A stretch of 64,000 nt of DNA from RGIG3701 sp017403345 (lineage in GTDB: Bacteria > Planctomycetota > Planctomycetia > Pirellulales > Thermoguttaceae). The number at the start of each line of letters is the position of its first letter. The first letter of the stretch is position 1. Shown in pieces: positions 51,350 to 61,510 of the stretch. Under the pieces are notes generated by a model that was not told the origin of the DNA, ran no database searches, and saw nothing but the letters and a program-made list of their open reading frames with translations. Where the stretch lies: NCBI GenBank assembly GCA_017403345.1, contig JAFQOH010000025.1, positions 34,561 to 98,560 on the forward strand. The letters are read 5' to 3'. The translations under genes were made by a program, and so were the position numbers.

Positions 51350-53404
51350 ATGTCAGCACAGCAGCCAATCACTCAAAATATGGTCGAACAGACCAAACAG
51401 CACATCAAAGAGCTGGTCGGAGAGATCACCCAGCTCTCGCGCACCGATATGCCTGCCGAGGAATTTTATGCACAGTTTCTCCAGCGTATCGTAGAAGCCA
51501 TCGCAGCGATCGGCGGCGTGGTCTGGAAAATGGGCGAGACGGGAACGCTTGCGCTTCAATGTCAGGTAAATCTGCGTGAATCAGGGCTCACCGGCGTCGA
51601 AAAAGAGAAAATGGCCGAGCATTCCCGGCTTCTCTACAAAGCGCTCCGGCATCCGGAGGGGCTCTGTACCGCGCCGTTCTCTTCATCTGAAGAAGAAGGC
51701 GGAGTCAACGGAAATCCGACCGGCTGCATCGTGCTCCTCCAGCCTCTCATCACAGAAGTAGAGACGGTGGGACTCGTCGAGATCTTCCAGCGTCCGGAAG
51801 TTTCCGGCAACACACTGGCCGGTTACCAGAGATTTTTGCGTCAGATGAGCGAACTGGCAGTCGAATTCATGCGCACACAGCAGCTGAAGAGCCTCGCGGA
51901 CCGCCAGCTGCTCTGGAATCGTGTCGAGGAATTCGTCAAGACGATCCATGAATCTCTGAACCCATACCAGACCGCATACACGATCGCGAATGAAGGCCGT
52001 CGTCTGATCGAGTGCGACCGAGTCAGCGTTGCGATCCGCCGCGGTTCCCGATGCCGGGTGGAGGCCGTCAGCGGGCAGGACCTTTTCGACAAACGCTCCA
52101 ACATGATCCGCCTTCTGAACAAGCTGGCGACCTCCGTCGTTTCGGTCGAGGAACCGCTTTGGTACACGGGAGACACGACGAATCTGGCTCCGCAGGTCGA
52201 AAAGATCGTGGACGAGTACGTTGACGAATCGCACAGTAAGGCGGTCGTCGTGATCCCGCTCATCGAACCTCTGCGCGAAGAAGACAAAGAGGACTTCAAA
52301 AAGCGCATGGACAATAAAAAAAAGCCGATCGGAGCATTGATCGTCGAACAGATCGAAAACAGCGCACTCCAAACGACTCTGCGTCAGCGTGTGGAGCTGG
52401 TCGAGAAGCACGCCTGCGTCGCGCTGGCCAATTCGCTTGAGCACAACGATCTCTTCCTCATGCCGCTCTGGCGCACGATCGGAAGATGGTCCTGGGTCAT
52501 GAAGGCGCGAACTTTACCCAAAACGATCTTGGTCCTCATCCTGCTCATCTCGCTTTTGGTTGGCCTTTTTGTCTTCCCGTACAAATTTGAGGTCGAATCG
52601 GAAGGCCGTCTCGTCCCGGTCGAAAAAGCCGAGATCTTCGCCCCAATGGACGGAGACATTTCCGCGGTAGACGTCATGCACGGGCAGCCGGTCACTCCTG
52701 GAATGCGGTTAGCGGCACTGCGGAACGTGGATCTGGAAGCACAGATCACGAAACTTTACGGAGAGATCGTTCGAACCCAGTCCGAACGCTCCAGCAAAAC
52801 CGCCCTTCTGCGTCAAAGCAGTGACAAAATGGAACAGAGTCGGCTTGCCGGTGAGATCGATGAACTGAACGTTGCCCTTCAATACCAGGCGCAGGAAATG
52901 AAGATCCTTCGCGAGAAAGAGCGGAATCTTCAGGTCGTCAGTCAGATCGAGGGGCTCGTCGTAACGTTTGACGTAAAACAAAAACTCGAAAATCGCCCAG
53001 TCCAGCGCGGACAGGTCCTCATGGAAGTCGCGGACCCGAAAGGGGATTGGGAAGTAGAGCTCTACATGCCGGAGAAAAGGATCGGTCTGGTGCGTGAAGC
53101 ACAAAAAGAGCTGGCCGATCAGTTCCCCGACGGCGATCTGCGCGTGACGTTCATCCTCGCGTCGCAGCCAGACCAGAAACTGACCGGGAAAATCGTCGAG
53201 ATCCACAAAACGGCAGAAGTTCGCGAAGAAATGGGAAACACCGTCCTCGTCCGCGTTGCGTTCGATAAAAGTCAGGTCCCTAATCCGAACATGGGGGCAA
53301 GCGTCACGGGAAAGATCTACTGCGGAGAACGCTCCATCGGGTACGTCTGGTTTTACGACCTGATCGCATTCATCCAGCAGAAAGTCCTTTTCCGCTGGTT
53401 CTGA
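51350..53404 (+). CDS. GAF-domain protein fused to an HlyD-type adaptor
   Basis: A 684-residue inner-membrane protein. The cytoplasmic N-terminal half (about 1-370) has two GAF-like domains, the second covering SLNPYQTAYTIANEGRRLIECDRVSVAIRR to ALANSLEHND. One membrane helix (about 388-408, KTILVLILLISLLVGLFVF) follows. The periplasmic part is HlyD-like: KAEIFAPMDGDISAVDVMHG (lipoyl-like half), a coiled coil (LYGEIVRTQSERSSKTALLR) and a beta-barrel ending with MGASVTGKIYCGERSIG. It may sense a small molecule and transmit it to an envelope complex. It is the first gene of a cluster with another HlyD protein and an M50 protein. Confidence 0.82.
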   Translation: MSAQQPITQNMVEQTKQHIKELVGEITQLSRTDMPAEEFYAQFLQRIVEAIAAIGGVVWKMGETGTLALQCQVNLRESGLTGVEKEKMAEHSRLLYKALRHPEGLCTAPFSSSEEEGGVNGNPTGCIVLLQPLITEVETVGLVEIFQRPEVSGNTLAGYQRFLRQMSELAVEFMRTQQLKSLADRQLLWNRVEEFVKTIHESLNPYQTAYTIANEGRRLIECDRVSVAIRRGSRCRVEAVSGQDLFDKRSNMIRLLNKLATSVVSVEEPLWYTGDTTNLAPQVEKIVDEYVDESHSKAVVVIPLIEPLREEDKEDFKKRMDNKKKPIGALIVEQIENSALQTTLRQRVELVEKHACVALANSLEHNDLFLMPLWRTIGRWSWVMKARTLPKTILVLILLISLLVGLFVFPYKFEVESEGRLVPVEKAEIFAPMDGDISAVDVMHGQPVTPGMRLAALRNVDLEAQITKLYGEIVRTQSERSSKTALLRQSSDKMEQSRLAGEIDELNVALQYQAQEMKILREKERNLQVVSQIEGLVVTFDVKQKLENRPVQRGQVLMEVADPKGDWEVELYMPEKRIGLVREAQKELADQFPDGDLRVTFILASQPDQKLTGKIVEIHKTAEVREEMGNTVLVRVAFDKSQVPNPNMGASVTGKIYCGERSIGYVWFYDLIAFIQQKVLFRWF

Positions 53405-53486
53405 CGCCAAATCCTTTTCACAAAAGCAAAAAAAACCTGACTTCCATTTCCCCAAAAACACGATCCACCCTGTAAAAGGTCAAAAT

Positions 53487-54980
53487 ATGAAACGCGCATT
53501 CCTCATCATTTCCGCAGGCGTCCTTCTCCTCGGAGCAGCAGCGGCTGGTTTCTGGTACTTTCAGTGCGGTCTGAAAGCTCCAGAGGCACAGGAAACCGCT
53601 CTCTCTTCGGCGGAAACTCTCGAAACGGATCCAGTCTCGAAACAGTCGGCAAGTTCGGAAGGTACGCTCTCCGATGCACTGACCGGAAGCGAGTCGGCCG
53701 TCGGAACAGAAGAAAATTTTTCTGACGTACTCGGAGATCCATCGGCAACCGCACTGACTCAGACGGAAGTTCCGGCTCAGGAATCGTCAGCGGCCGGCAC
53801 CTCTGCGGCTCCGTCCGAAAAACGCAGAAAGTTCCAGACGGTCGGTGACTTCCAGAAAGACGGCGCAGATCGATCCGTTTCCGAAATCGATCCTCAAAAT
53901 ACCGTACCGGGATCCAGCACGATCACAGCTCCCGGGAACGTTTCGGGAACCGAAATGAACGCAGATGGAAATGCCATCCCTGCAATACCCGATCCGTACG
54001 CGGTACCGCCTTCCGGTTTTCAGCCGAATGCCGCACTTGCGGAAAATGGCGGAGCAGCCGAAACGACTCCATTTGCACTTCCCTCTTTCCCGGCCGCAGA
54101 CCGAAACGCCTCCACATCCCGGATCCTCGTGAATTCGGTCCCGCGTGAGGTCGAAAATGGTCTCATCATTCCGATCTACGAAGTGGAAGTTCCTGCGGAA
54201 GAAGCCGGCGTCATGCGTAAACTCTACGTTCAGGACTTCGCGCAGATCCAGAAAGACGACGTTCTGGTCCAGATCGACGATCGGCAGGCAGTCATGGCGG
54301 TGAATGTCGCAGAAGCGAAGAAAGAATCTGCCGAGATCCAGATGAAGAACGACGTGAATGTCCGCTACGCGATCGCGGCACATGCCGTGGCAGACGCAGA
54401 GATCAAAAAGGCGGACGAAGCCAACTCGAAAGTCAAAAACACGGTCCCCGTCGTCGAGTACAATCGATTGGTCCTCTCACGAACACAGGCGGAACTGCAG
54501 ATCGAGCAGGCGCAGCAGGAACTGAAAGTCGCGGCACAAAACTACAATGTGGCGATGGCGGAACTTGATGCTGCGAAACTGGATCAGACAAAATTCGAGA
54601 TCCACTCCCCGCATGACGGCGTCGTGATGGAACTCTACCGTAAAGAAGGCGAGTGGCTCAAACCGGGAGACCCGATCCTTCGGCTCGTGCAGATGAATCC
54701 GATCCGATACAGTTTCCGAATCGAAAGCAAAACTCCGCCGGAATCGATCTTCAACCGTCCCGTAACGATTTACGTACCGGCACTGGAAAGAGAATTCAGC
54801 GGTAAAGTCACATTCATCAAGCCGTCACACGACATCGGCGACATGTACCAGGTCTGGGTCGACATCGAAAACACTTGGCAGGCATTTGAAGATCCGGGTG
54901 AAGAAGAGCTTCAAAAAGGCTACTGGATCCTCCAGCCGGGAATGCGTGCCGAGGTGAAAAGCATCGGCGGTACTAAGTGA
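53487..54980 (+). CDS. HlyD-family periplasmic adaptor (membrane-fusion protein)
   Basis: A 497-residue protein with an N-terminal membrane helix (FLIISAGVLLLGAAAAGFWY) and a long low-complexity Ser/Ala/Glu/Thr segment to about residue 210. The HlyD fold follows: VPAEEAGVMRKLYVQDFAQI (lipoyl half), a coiled coil (ELQIEQAQQELKVAAQNYNV), FEIHSPHDGVVMELYRKEGE (second lipoyl half) and a beta-barrel (REFSGKVTFIKPSHDIGDMY). Such proteins bridge inner-membrane devices to the outer envelope. No ABC, RND or MFS pump is adjacent. AAGG lies upstream of the ATG. Confidence 0.85.
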   Translation: MKRAFLIISAGVLLLGAAAAGFWYFQCGLKAPEAQETALSSAETLETDPVSKQSASSEGTLSDALTGSESAVGTEENFSDVLGDPSATALTQTEVPAQESSAAGTSAAPSEKRRKFQTVGDFQKDGADRSVSEIDPQNTVPGSSTITAPGNVSGTEMNADGNAIPAIPDPYAVPPSGFQPNAALAENGGAAETTPFALPSFPAADRNASTSRILVNSVPREVENGLIIPIYEVEVPAEEAGVMRKLYVQDFAQIQKDDVLVQIDDRQAVMAVNVAEAKKESAEIQMKNDVNVRYAIAAHAVADAEIKKADEANSKVKNTVPVVEYNRLVLSRTQAELQIEQAQQELKVAAQNYNVAMAELDAAKLDQTKFEIHSPHDGVVMELYRKEGEWLKPGDPILRLVQMNPIRYSFRIESKTPPESIFNRPVTIYVPALEREFSGKVTFIKPSHDIGDMYQVWVDIENTWQAFEDPGEEELQKGYWILQPGMRAEVKSIGGTK

Positions 54981-55079
54981 ACGAAAACTTTTCATGACCG
55001 TTTCCTGATTTCCAAGCGCGGTCCATTTACCGCGATTTACGGATAGAAGATCAAGATGATCAAGGCAGTAAATTAAGAT

Positions 55080-57311
55080 ATGGCGACACTTTCCGACAGT
55101 CTGGTTTCCAGCAGTGCCAGGAGACTTCCGATCCGCGTGCGTCCCGATCTGAGCGCAAAAAAGCAGCGCTATCTCGGGAAAACGTACTGGATCGTGAAAG
55201 ATCCTGTCGGGCTGAAATACTATCGTTTCCAGGAGGAGGAATTCGCCATCCTTCACATGCTGGACGGCACGCTGTCCCTCGACGAGATCAAAAACCGATT
55301 TCAGAAAGAATTTCCGCCCCAAAAAATCACGCTTGAGGAACTCTCACAGTTCATCGGCTCTCTGCACCGCAGCGGTCTGATCCTCACCGGAATGCACGAC
55401 CAGGGCTACCAGCTCTACGAGCGTGCCGTCTCACGCCGAAGAAAAGAAATTCTTGGCGCAATGTCGAACATTCTGAGCATCCGATTCAAAGGGATCGACC
55501 CGGAACGGATCCTCAACGCGATGTACCCATTCACAGCCTGGATCTTCCATCCGTTTACGATGTTTCTGTCGCTCGTCATGATGGTCAGCGCACTGCTGCT
55601 CGTCCTGACCAATTTCGACACATTTTACTCAAAACTCCCGGCATTCCAGCAGTTTTTTACTCCTGTAAACGGTCTCTGGCTCGCAGTGATCCTCGGAATG
55701 ACGAAAGTCGTGCACGAATTCGGCCACGGCCTGACCTGCAAGCATTTCGGCGGGGAATGTCATGAAATGGGCGTCATGATCCTAGTGCTCACACCGTGTC
55801 TGTACTGCAACGTCTCCGACTCTTGGATGCTCCCAAGCAAATGGCGGCGCGCCGCGATCGGTTTCGCCGGGATCTTCGTGGAAGTCTGGCTCGCAGCCTT
55901 CGCGACTTTCATCTGGTGGTACTCCAATCCGGGACTCCTGCACAATATCTGCCTGAACATTATGTTCATTTCGTCGGTCAGCACGATCATCTTCAACGCG
56001 AATCCCCTGCTCCGATACGACGGATACTACGTCCTGTCCGACCTGATGGAAATTCCAAACATGCGGCAGAAGGCGACGAGCATCCTGAGCCGAAAAGCGG
56101 GCGAGTGGTTCCTGGGGCTGGAGTATCCCGACGATCCTTTCCTTCCGCAGAGAAATCAGGCCCTCTTTGCGATTTACGCCGTCGCGTCCGCGTGCTACAA
56201 ATGGATCGTGACGTTTTCCATCACCATGTTCCTTCTTCAGGTCTTCAAACCCTACGGGCTGGAGATCCTCGGGATGATGATCGTCGCGATGTCGCTCGTC
56301 GGTCTGGTCGTCATGCCGCTGGTAAAAGTCATTAAGTTTTTTTATGTTCCCGGAAGGCTCGAAAAAGTGAAAAAGCTGCGTTTTTATCTGTCGCTGTGCG
56401 TTTTCCTCGGATTCCTTGCGTTTCTCTTCTTCGTGAAGCTGCCATACTGTATTTTCACGCCGGTCGAGATCCAGTACGAACACGGCGACACGGTCTACGT
56501 GCACATTCCAGGAACATTGGGAGAGGTTTTCGTCAAACCGGGCGATCTCGTCAAAAAAGATCAGGAACTTGCCGTCCTCTTTGACTGGGACCTAGACCTT
56601 AACATTCAGAAACTCGATCGAGAAGTGAAGCGGCTCGAAACGCAGCTTGCCCATCTTCCCGCACTTTCCAAAGACGATCCGTCTGCCGAAGCGCAGATCC
56701 CGGTCGTGCAGAAAGCATTGGGTGCAGCACGCGAAGACCTCGCCAAACGGCTGGAAGACCGAAAACGGCTCGTCATCCGTGCAACGCGGGCCGGAGTCGT
56801 CGTTCCGCCGCCGTTGGTGAAGAAAATAGAACGCGACGGCATGCTCCCCAAATGGCACGGCACACCGTTCCAGACGCGGAATCTCGGTGCATTTATGAGT
56901 ACCGGCGAGGCTTTCTGTATCATCGGCGACCCGCAAAAAATGAAGGCGACGCTCGTCGTGACGCAGTCTCAAAAGGATTTCATCCAGCGCGGACAGCGTG
57001 TCGAAGTGAATCTCAATGAGTGCCCCTTCCGCATTTTTGAAGGTGAAACGACCGACGTCGCAACGGAAGAGCTCAAAGTCGTTTCCGCCCGGCTCTCCAA
57101 CAAAAATAAAGGGGAAGTCTCTACCATCACCGACCAGGACGGGACTGAAAAACCGCAGATCCCGTCATACAAAGTAGATGTTCCGCTTGACAATTCAGAA
57201 GGTCTGATGGAAGTGGGACTCACCGGCCAAGCCAAAATCCACGCGGAACCGCAGACGCTCGCCTTCCGTCTCTGGCGCCTGATCGCCGAAACGTTTAATT
57301 TCAAGATCTGA
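55080..57311 (+). CDS. PqqD-like / M50 site-2-protease-like / HlyD-like fusion protein
   Basis: A 743-residue multi-membrane-pass protein. Residues of about 35-105 resemble a PqqD-type winged helix (WIVKDPVGLKYYRFQEEEFA). The membrane core carries the M50 zinc motif H212-EFG-H216 (VVHEFGHGLTCKHFGGECHE) and NPLLRYD314GYYVLSD, the usual third-ligand region, so a metalloprotease site is likely. The C-terminal periplasmic part is HlyD-like (VHIPGTLGEVFVKPGDLVKK, coiled coil with LDREVKRLETQLAHLP). Fused M50-HlyD proteins are found beside stand-alone HlyD proteins in Planctomycetes and some Proteobacteria, but their function is not established to my knowledge. A terminator follows. Confidence 0.85.
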   Translation: MATLSDSLVSSSARRLPIRVRPDLSAKKQRYLGKTYWIVKDPVGLKYYRFQEEEFAILHMLDGTLSLDEIKNRFQKEFPPQKITLEELSQFIGSLHRSGLILTGMHDQGYQLYERAVSRRRKEILGAMSNILSIRFKGIDPERILNAMYPFTAWIFHPFTMFLSLVMMVSALLLVLTNFDTFYSKLPAFQQFFTPVNGLWLAVILGMTKVVHEFGHGLTCKHFGGECHEMGVMILVLTPCLYCNVSDSWMLPSKWRRAAIGFAGIFVEVWLAAFATFIWWYSNPGLLHNICLNIMFISSVSTIIFNANPLLRYDGYYVLSDLMEIPNMRQKATSILSRKAGEWFLGLEYPDDPFLPQRNQALFAIYAVASACYKWIVTFSITMFLLQVFKPYGLEILGMMIVAMSLVGLVVMPLVKVIKFFYVPGRLEKVKKLRFYLSLCVFLGFLAFLFFVKLPYCIFTPVEIQYEHGDTVYVHIPGTLGEVFVKPGDLVKKDQELAVLFDWDLDLNIQKLDREVKRLETQLAHLPALSKDDPSAEAQIPVVQKALGAAREDLAKRLEDRKRLVIRATRAGVVVPPPLVKKIERDGMLPKWHGTPFQTRNLGAFMSTGEAFCIIGDPQKMKATLVVTQSQKDFIQRGQRVEVNLNECPFRIFEGETTDVATEELKVVSARLSNKNKGEVSTITDQDGTEKPQIPSYKVDVPLDNSEGLMEVGLTGQAKIHAEPQTLAFRLWRLIAETFNFKI

Positions 57312-57336
57312 TGCGCACTGCATCATGAGCCCAAAA

Positions 57337-57378
57337 GCCCGCAGAAGGAGCTTTTTCCCGTTTCCTTCTGCGGGCTTT
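57337..57378. terminator. Bidirectional terminator between the M50 and smc genes
   Basis: GCCCGCAGAAGGA and TCCTTCTGCGGGC form a perfect 13-bp stem, with AAAA on the left and TTT on the right. It can serve both the plus-strand M50 operon and the minus-strand smc gene. Confidence 0.85.
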
Positions 57379-57380
57379 GC

Positions 57381-57492
57381 GTGTATGGTACTGCGTGTAT
57401 GGTACTGCGTGTATGGTACTGCGTGTATGGTACTGCGTGTATGGTACTGCGTGTATGGTACTGCGTGTATGGTACTGCGTGTACGGTAGTGT
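57381..57492. repeat. 14-bp tandem repeat, 7 copies plus a degenerate eighth
   Basis: GTGTATGGTACTGC is repeated exactly seven times from 57381 to 57478, then once with changes to 57492. It lies directly after the terminator and before the smc stop, outside any gene. Confidence 0.95.
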
Positions 57493-57547
57493 GTGACGGC
57501 ACCTTAAGATCTGTGCGGCAAGAAGGCGATCCAGACTATTTCTCTGC

Positions 57548-60500
57548 CTATTTTTCAGCCTGTTTTTCAGACTCTGCAGGGAAAAGCCGGATCCCGAGCG
57601 ATTCCAGCTCCCCATTGTCGTTGACTTCCTCAAATTTAACGGAGACCTGCTTTGAGATTCCGGAATCCTGCATCGTGACGCCGTAGATCGTGTTGGCCAC
57701 CGACATGGTCTTGCGGGAGTGGGAGATGATGATGAACTGCGTCTGATCCCGGAACTGATTCAGGATCTCCGTCAGACGCACGGTATTCGCTTCATCAAGA
57801 GCCGCATCGACTTCATCAAGGATGCAAAACTGGCTCGGATGGTTTTTAAAGAGCGCAAAAAGAAGCGCGACGCAGGTCATGGTCTTCTCACCGCCGCTCA
57901 TGAGCGAAAGATTGAGTCTCTGCTTTCCCGGCGGCTGTGCGATGATCTCGACTCCGGCATCGAGCGGATCCGCGCATTCCGTCAACTGGAGTTCCGCGTG
58001 TCCGCCTCCGAACAGGTCGCGGAAAATGTGGTAGAAGTACTCGCCGATCCGTTCAAACGTGCGCATGAAGAGCTTTCGGCAATCTTCGTTGATCCGCTCG
58101 ATCGTGCGAGTGAGTTTCTCTTTTGCCGAGGCACATTCTTGGTACTTCGCAAAGATCTCGTCAAAAACAGCTTGCGCTTCATCCAGTTCCTTCAAAGAAT
58201 CCGCATTGATGTTTCCCAGATGCTGTATCTTGCTTCGGAGCTGACTGATCTCACGATGGAGATTTTTCTGTTTCGTGTCTTCACCGGGCATGAAGGAATC
58301 GATGCGCTGAAAAAAGTCTTCCTGCGCGATCTCGTAGTCCTCGCACAAACGGGCGACGACGTTTTCCGACTCATGCGCGAGCGTCCCCTTTTCCAACTGA
58401 AGCGCATGGATCTTTTCCTCGAGAGTTCGGATCGTTTCACGTAAAAGTCCGGCTGAACCGAAGATCTGCGCACGTTCGGCATTGGAAGCATTTTTCTGTC
58501 TGCGGAGTTCGAAAAGTTCCAACGCCGTCTGTTCCTGCGCACAGTAAAAATCCGCCAAACGTGCATTACTCGCCAAAGCGGTCCGTTCCGCCTCGGCAAA
58601 AAGTTTCAGATTCTGCTCGAGCTGTGTCTGCTGCTCGTGGATGATCTTACGCCGTTCCGTGATGTCGGTATCGAGGCGGTGAAGGGAATTTCGCAAACTT
58701 TCGACTCGTTCTTCGCATTTTGCGAGTTGGACTTTGCATTCCGTAACGAGCAGGTTTTTCTCACTGCGCAACGCATCGGCCTGCAGGATCTCCGCATCAA
58801 GATCTTCCAGTTCACGCTGGAGCTCGGCAGCCTGCACCTCAAGCGCGCTCTTTTCTTCGGTCTTCTTCTGGATGTCCCGACGCAATCCATCGAGTTTTTG
58901 CTGGATCTTCTGTCCATTTTCCTGAAACTCACGGATCCGGTTTTGAAGCTGCGTCTGTCTCTCTCCAAGTGCTTCGATCTCTTTCTGACACTCAAAGAGC
59001 TTCTGTGCCGTCAGATCCTGCGCATCCTCCAACCCTGCAAGCTCCTTCTGACGATTTTCGAGTTTCTGGTGCGTTTCCTGAACGTCTTCGTCTGCCCGTG
59101 TGATCTCATTCAGAAGGATCTGAAGCTGGGAACCGAGAGTTCGAAGCTCACTTCGGCGAGAGATCAGATTGCTCGAGGCGTGCTGCGGTCCGATGCACAG
59201 GATCCCGTCCGAAGAATACCGTTCCCCCGCGACCGTGACGAAATGGATCTGAGGCAGGATCCCAGGTACAGAATTTTGTCCGCGCAGCATTTCGTCATTT
59301 TCAAGCCCTCCAGTCCCGGAATGATACTGAAGAAGATCCACGGCCGGGAAAAGCGGAAGGGTGAGTTCCCCTGAATAGATACGATGGGAAAGTTCCATTG
59401 CGGCATTCAGGTCCTCCACGATCCACGTCTCACCCAACAGATACTTGAAGAGCGGCAGGTAAAGATCCTCGCACTGAATAAACTGATCCGCACGTCCCAG
59501 CACACCCGGCATTCGATCGAGACCATTGGTGATCCGCACGTGCGCAAACCGGCGCGCAGCAGCTCTCCGGTGAACTTCTGCAGCACGCGCAGCTAAAGAG
59601 GGGGCGGAACGCTCAGAGGACGGCAACTCACTGGAAAACCTCTGCTGTTCAGGAAGAAAATCATCCATCCAGATGAAGCCGACACGCCCGGGGAATCCTT
59701 GAGAATTCTGGCAGAGCGCCTCTAAAAGAGTCGAATTCGGTTCCACGACCAGATACTGCGCACTCTCGCCAAGCGCAACTTCGATGAGCATCGCGGCATC
59801 GACTTCCACCTGGATCAGGTCCGCGACGAGTCCGGAAATGTCGCGAAAAGGACCATCTGCATGCCGCCGTGCTTCCGTCAGCAGGTAACGCACGCCGGGA
59901 CTGAGGCCTTCATGACGTTCCTGGAGCTCCTCAAGCGTCGAAATCCGTCCAAGCATGGCAGAATGACGGCGATGCAGTTCCATCAGGTGAGCTTTGGCAT
60001 CGTTCCAGAGCCGATCTGCGGATTCCCGAGCACTCCGTGCCTCTTGAATGTCGTCTTCAGTCCGCTGCTTCTGAACATTCAGCTCCGCAAGCTGCTTTTC
60101 CTTTTCGCTCTGCCGTGTCCGACTCTCCGCGATCTCTTCCTCGATCGTCTGGATGTGCGTTCGATTCTGTTCCAGCTGCTGTGCGGCTGCGGATTCCTGG
60201 AGAGAGAGGGAACTCAGAACATTTTCCTCTCCAGAGATCTGACGCATGAGGTCAAAACTGGCAGTGGACTGCGTCTCTTTTTGCATTCGGAGTTTTTCGA
60301 GAGAATCCATTGCGCTCTCAAGTTCCGACTTCACGGCCGTCTGATTCTCCGTAACGCTGGCTTTTTGCTGCTGCGCCTGATCCAATTCATTCTGTGCCGC
60401 GAGGCGATTTTCATCGAGAGAACGCAGCCTGCGTCCCATTTCCGCGATGCGAAGACGTCCGGAATCGATCTCGCCTTCCAGCTCGCTCATCCGTTTGTAC

Positions 60501-61429
60501 TGAAATTGCGCCGCTGCTTCCGAGATCCCGATCGAATGGCGAGTCTCCGCCATCTGGTCCGTAAAAAGCTGGATCTGCCGGTCAAAATGTCCCGTAGAGC
60601 GGTCGAAATCCTGAAGACGCGCTTCGATCTCTTCCAAAGAACTCTGAAATTCCGCCTGCTCGCTAAGCAGAGAAACGATTTGGGCTTCCGCGGCACTGAG
60701 TTTCGCTTTCATGCCGGAATAGTCCAGAGCAGCGGCCTGAAATCTCAACTGCTCCAGACGAACAGAAAGTTCGCGGAATTCCTGTGCCCGCTCCGCCTGC
60801 GACTTCACGCGGTTCAGCTGCGCTTCTTTCTCGCCGACCATGTCCGAAAGACGCAAAAGAGCCTGTTCTACGCGCTCAAGACGGTTCGACGCCTCCTGCT
60901 TTTTGACTCGAAACCGACTTACTCCGGACGCTTCCTCAAAAAGAAATCTGCGGTCCCGCGGCGACGATTGCAGCAGGCTGTCCACACGCCCCTGCTCGAT
61001 GATGCTGTACGCATGCGTGCCAAGACCGGTCCCCAAAAGAAGGTCGCGAATGTCTTTCAGCTTGCACGGCTGGCGATTCAGAAAGTACTCGCTTTCTGCG
61101 CTTCCCTCACCGCTTCGGAATGCTCGCCGGGTCACGACGACCTCCGACGCATCAAAATTCAGCTTTTCGTCGGAATTGTCGAATGTGAGGGAGACCTCCA
61201 CCGAATTCATCGCCTTGCGTGTGCTCGAACCGTTGAAGATCACGTCGCTGGAATCTTTACCGCGAAGCGACTTCATGCTTTTTTCGCCGAGGACCCACTT
61301 GATCGCGTCCACGACGTTCGACTTCCCCGATCCGTTCGGACCCACGATGACCGTCAGACCGCTCGAAAACTCGAATCTGCTCCGGTCGGCGAAACTTTTA
61401 AAGCCGCTTACTTCAAGGGATCTAAGCAT
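57548..61429 (-). CDS. smc: Chromosome segregation ATPase SMC
   Basis: A 1293-residue SMC protein. The N-terminal head has Walker A G30-PNGSGKS-37 and VDAIKWVLGEKSMKSLRG. Two long coiled coils flank a hinge near residues 520-680 (GLSPGVRYLLTEARR to HVRITNGLDRMPGVLG). The C-terminal head has the signature LSLMSGGEKTMTCVALLFAL, Walker B FCILDEVDAALDEAN and the D-loop. It is somewhat longer than typical bacterial SMC (about 1190). With ScpA (present at 31.8 kb) and ScpB it forms condensin. It lies 81 bp after the FlgI-like lipoprotein gene and probably shares its promoter. Confidence 0.96.
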   Translation of the reverse strand: MLRSLEVSGFKSFADRSRFEFSSGLTVIVGPNGSGKSNVVDAIKWVLGEKSMKSLRGKDSSDVIFNGSSTRKAMNSVEVSLTFDNSDEKLNFDASEVVVTRRAFRSGEGSAESEYFLNRQPCKLKDIRDLLLGTGLGTHAYSIIEQGRVDSLLQSSPRDRRFLFEEASGVSRFRVKKQEASNRLERVEQALLRLSDMVGEKEAQLNRVKSQAERAQEFRELSVRLEQLRFQAAALDYSGMKAKLSAAEAQIVSLLSEQAEFQSSLEEIEARLQDFDRSTGHFDRQIQLFTDQMAETRHSIGISEAAAQFQYKRMSELEGEIDSGRLRIAEMGRRLRSLDENRLAAQNELDQAQQQKASVTENQTAVKSELESAMDSLEKLRMQKETQSTASFDLMRQISGEENVLSSLSLQESAAAQQLEQNRTHIQTIEEEIAESRTRQSEKEKQLAELNVQKQRTEDDIQEARSARESADRLWNDAKAHLMELHRRHSAMLGRISTLEELQERHEGLSPGVRYLLTEARRHADGPFRDISGLVADLIQVEVDAAMLIEVALGESAQYLVVEPNSTLLEALCQNSQGFPGRVGFIWMDDFLPEQQRFSSELPSSERSAPSLAARAAEVHRRAAARRFAHVRITNGLDRMPGVLGRADQFIQCEDLYLPLFKYLLGETWIVEDLNAAMELSHRIYSGELTLPLFPAVDLLQYHSGTGGLENDEMLRGQNSVPGILPQIHFVTVAGERYSSDGILCIGPQHASSNLISRRSELRTLGSQLQILLNEITRADEDVQETHQKLENRQKELAGLEDAQDLTAQKLFECQKEIEALGERQTQLQNRIREFQENGQKIQQKLDGLRRDIQKKTEEKSALEVQAAELQRELEDLDAEILQADALRSEKNLLVTECKVQLAKCEERVESLRNSLHRLDTDITERRKIIHEQQTQLEQNLKLFAEAERTALASNARLADFYCAQEQTALELFELRRQKNASNAERAQIFGSAGLLRETIRTLEEKIHALQLEKGTLAHESENVVARLCEDYEIAQEDFFQRIDSFMPGEDTKQKNLHREISQLRSKIQHLGNINADSLKELDEAQAVFDEIFAKYQECASAKEKLTRTIERINEDCRKLFMRTFERIGEYFYHIFRDLFGGGHAELQLTECADPLDAGVEIIAQPPGKQRLNLSLMSGGEKTMTCVALLFALFKNHPSQFCILDEVDAALDEANTVRLTEILNQFRDQTQFIIISHSRKTMSVANTIYGVTMQDSGISKQVSVKFEEVNDNGELESLGIRLFPAESEKQAEK

Positions 61430-61510
61430 GAGGAAACCAAATCTTCAGCTCTGCTGGAACAAAACGAAACGAAAGGAACGAATGAACGGAACTCCTGAAA
61501 ATTCCGGCAT

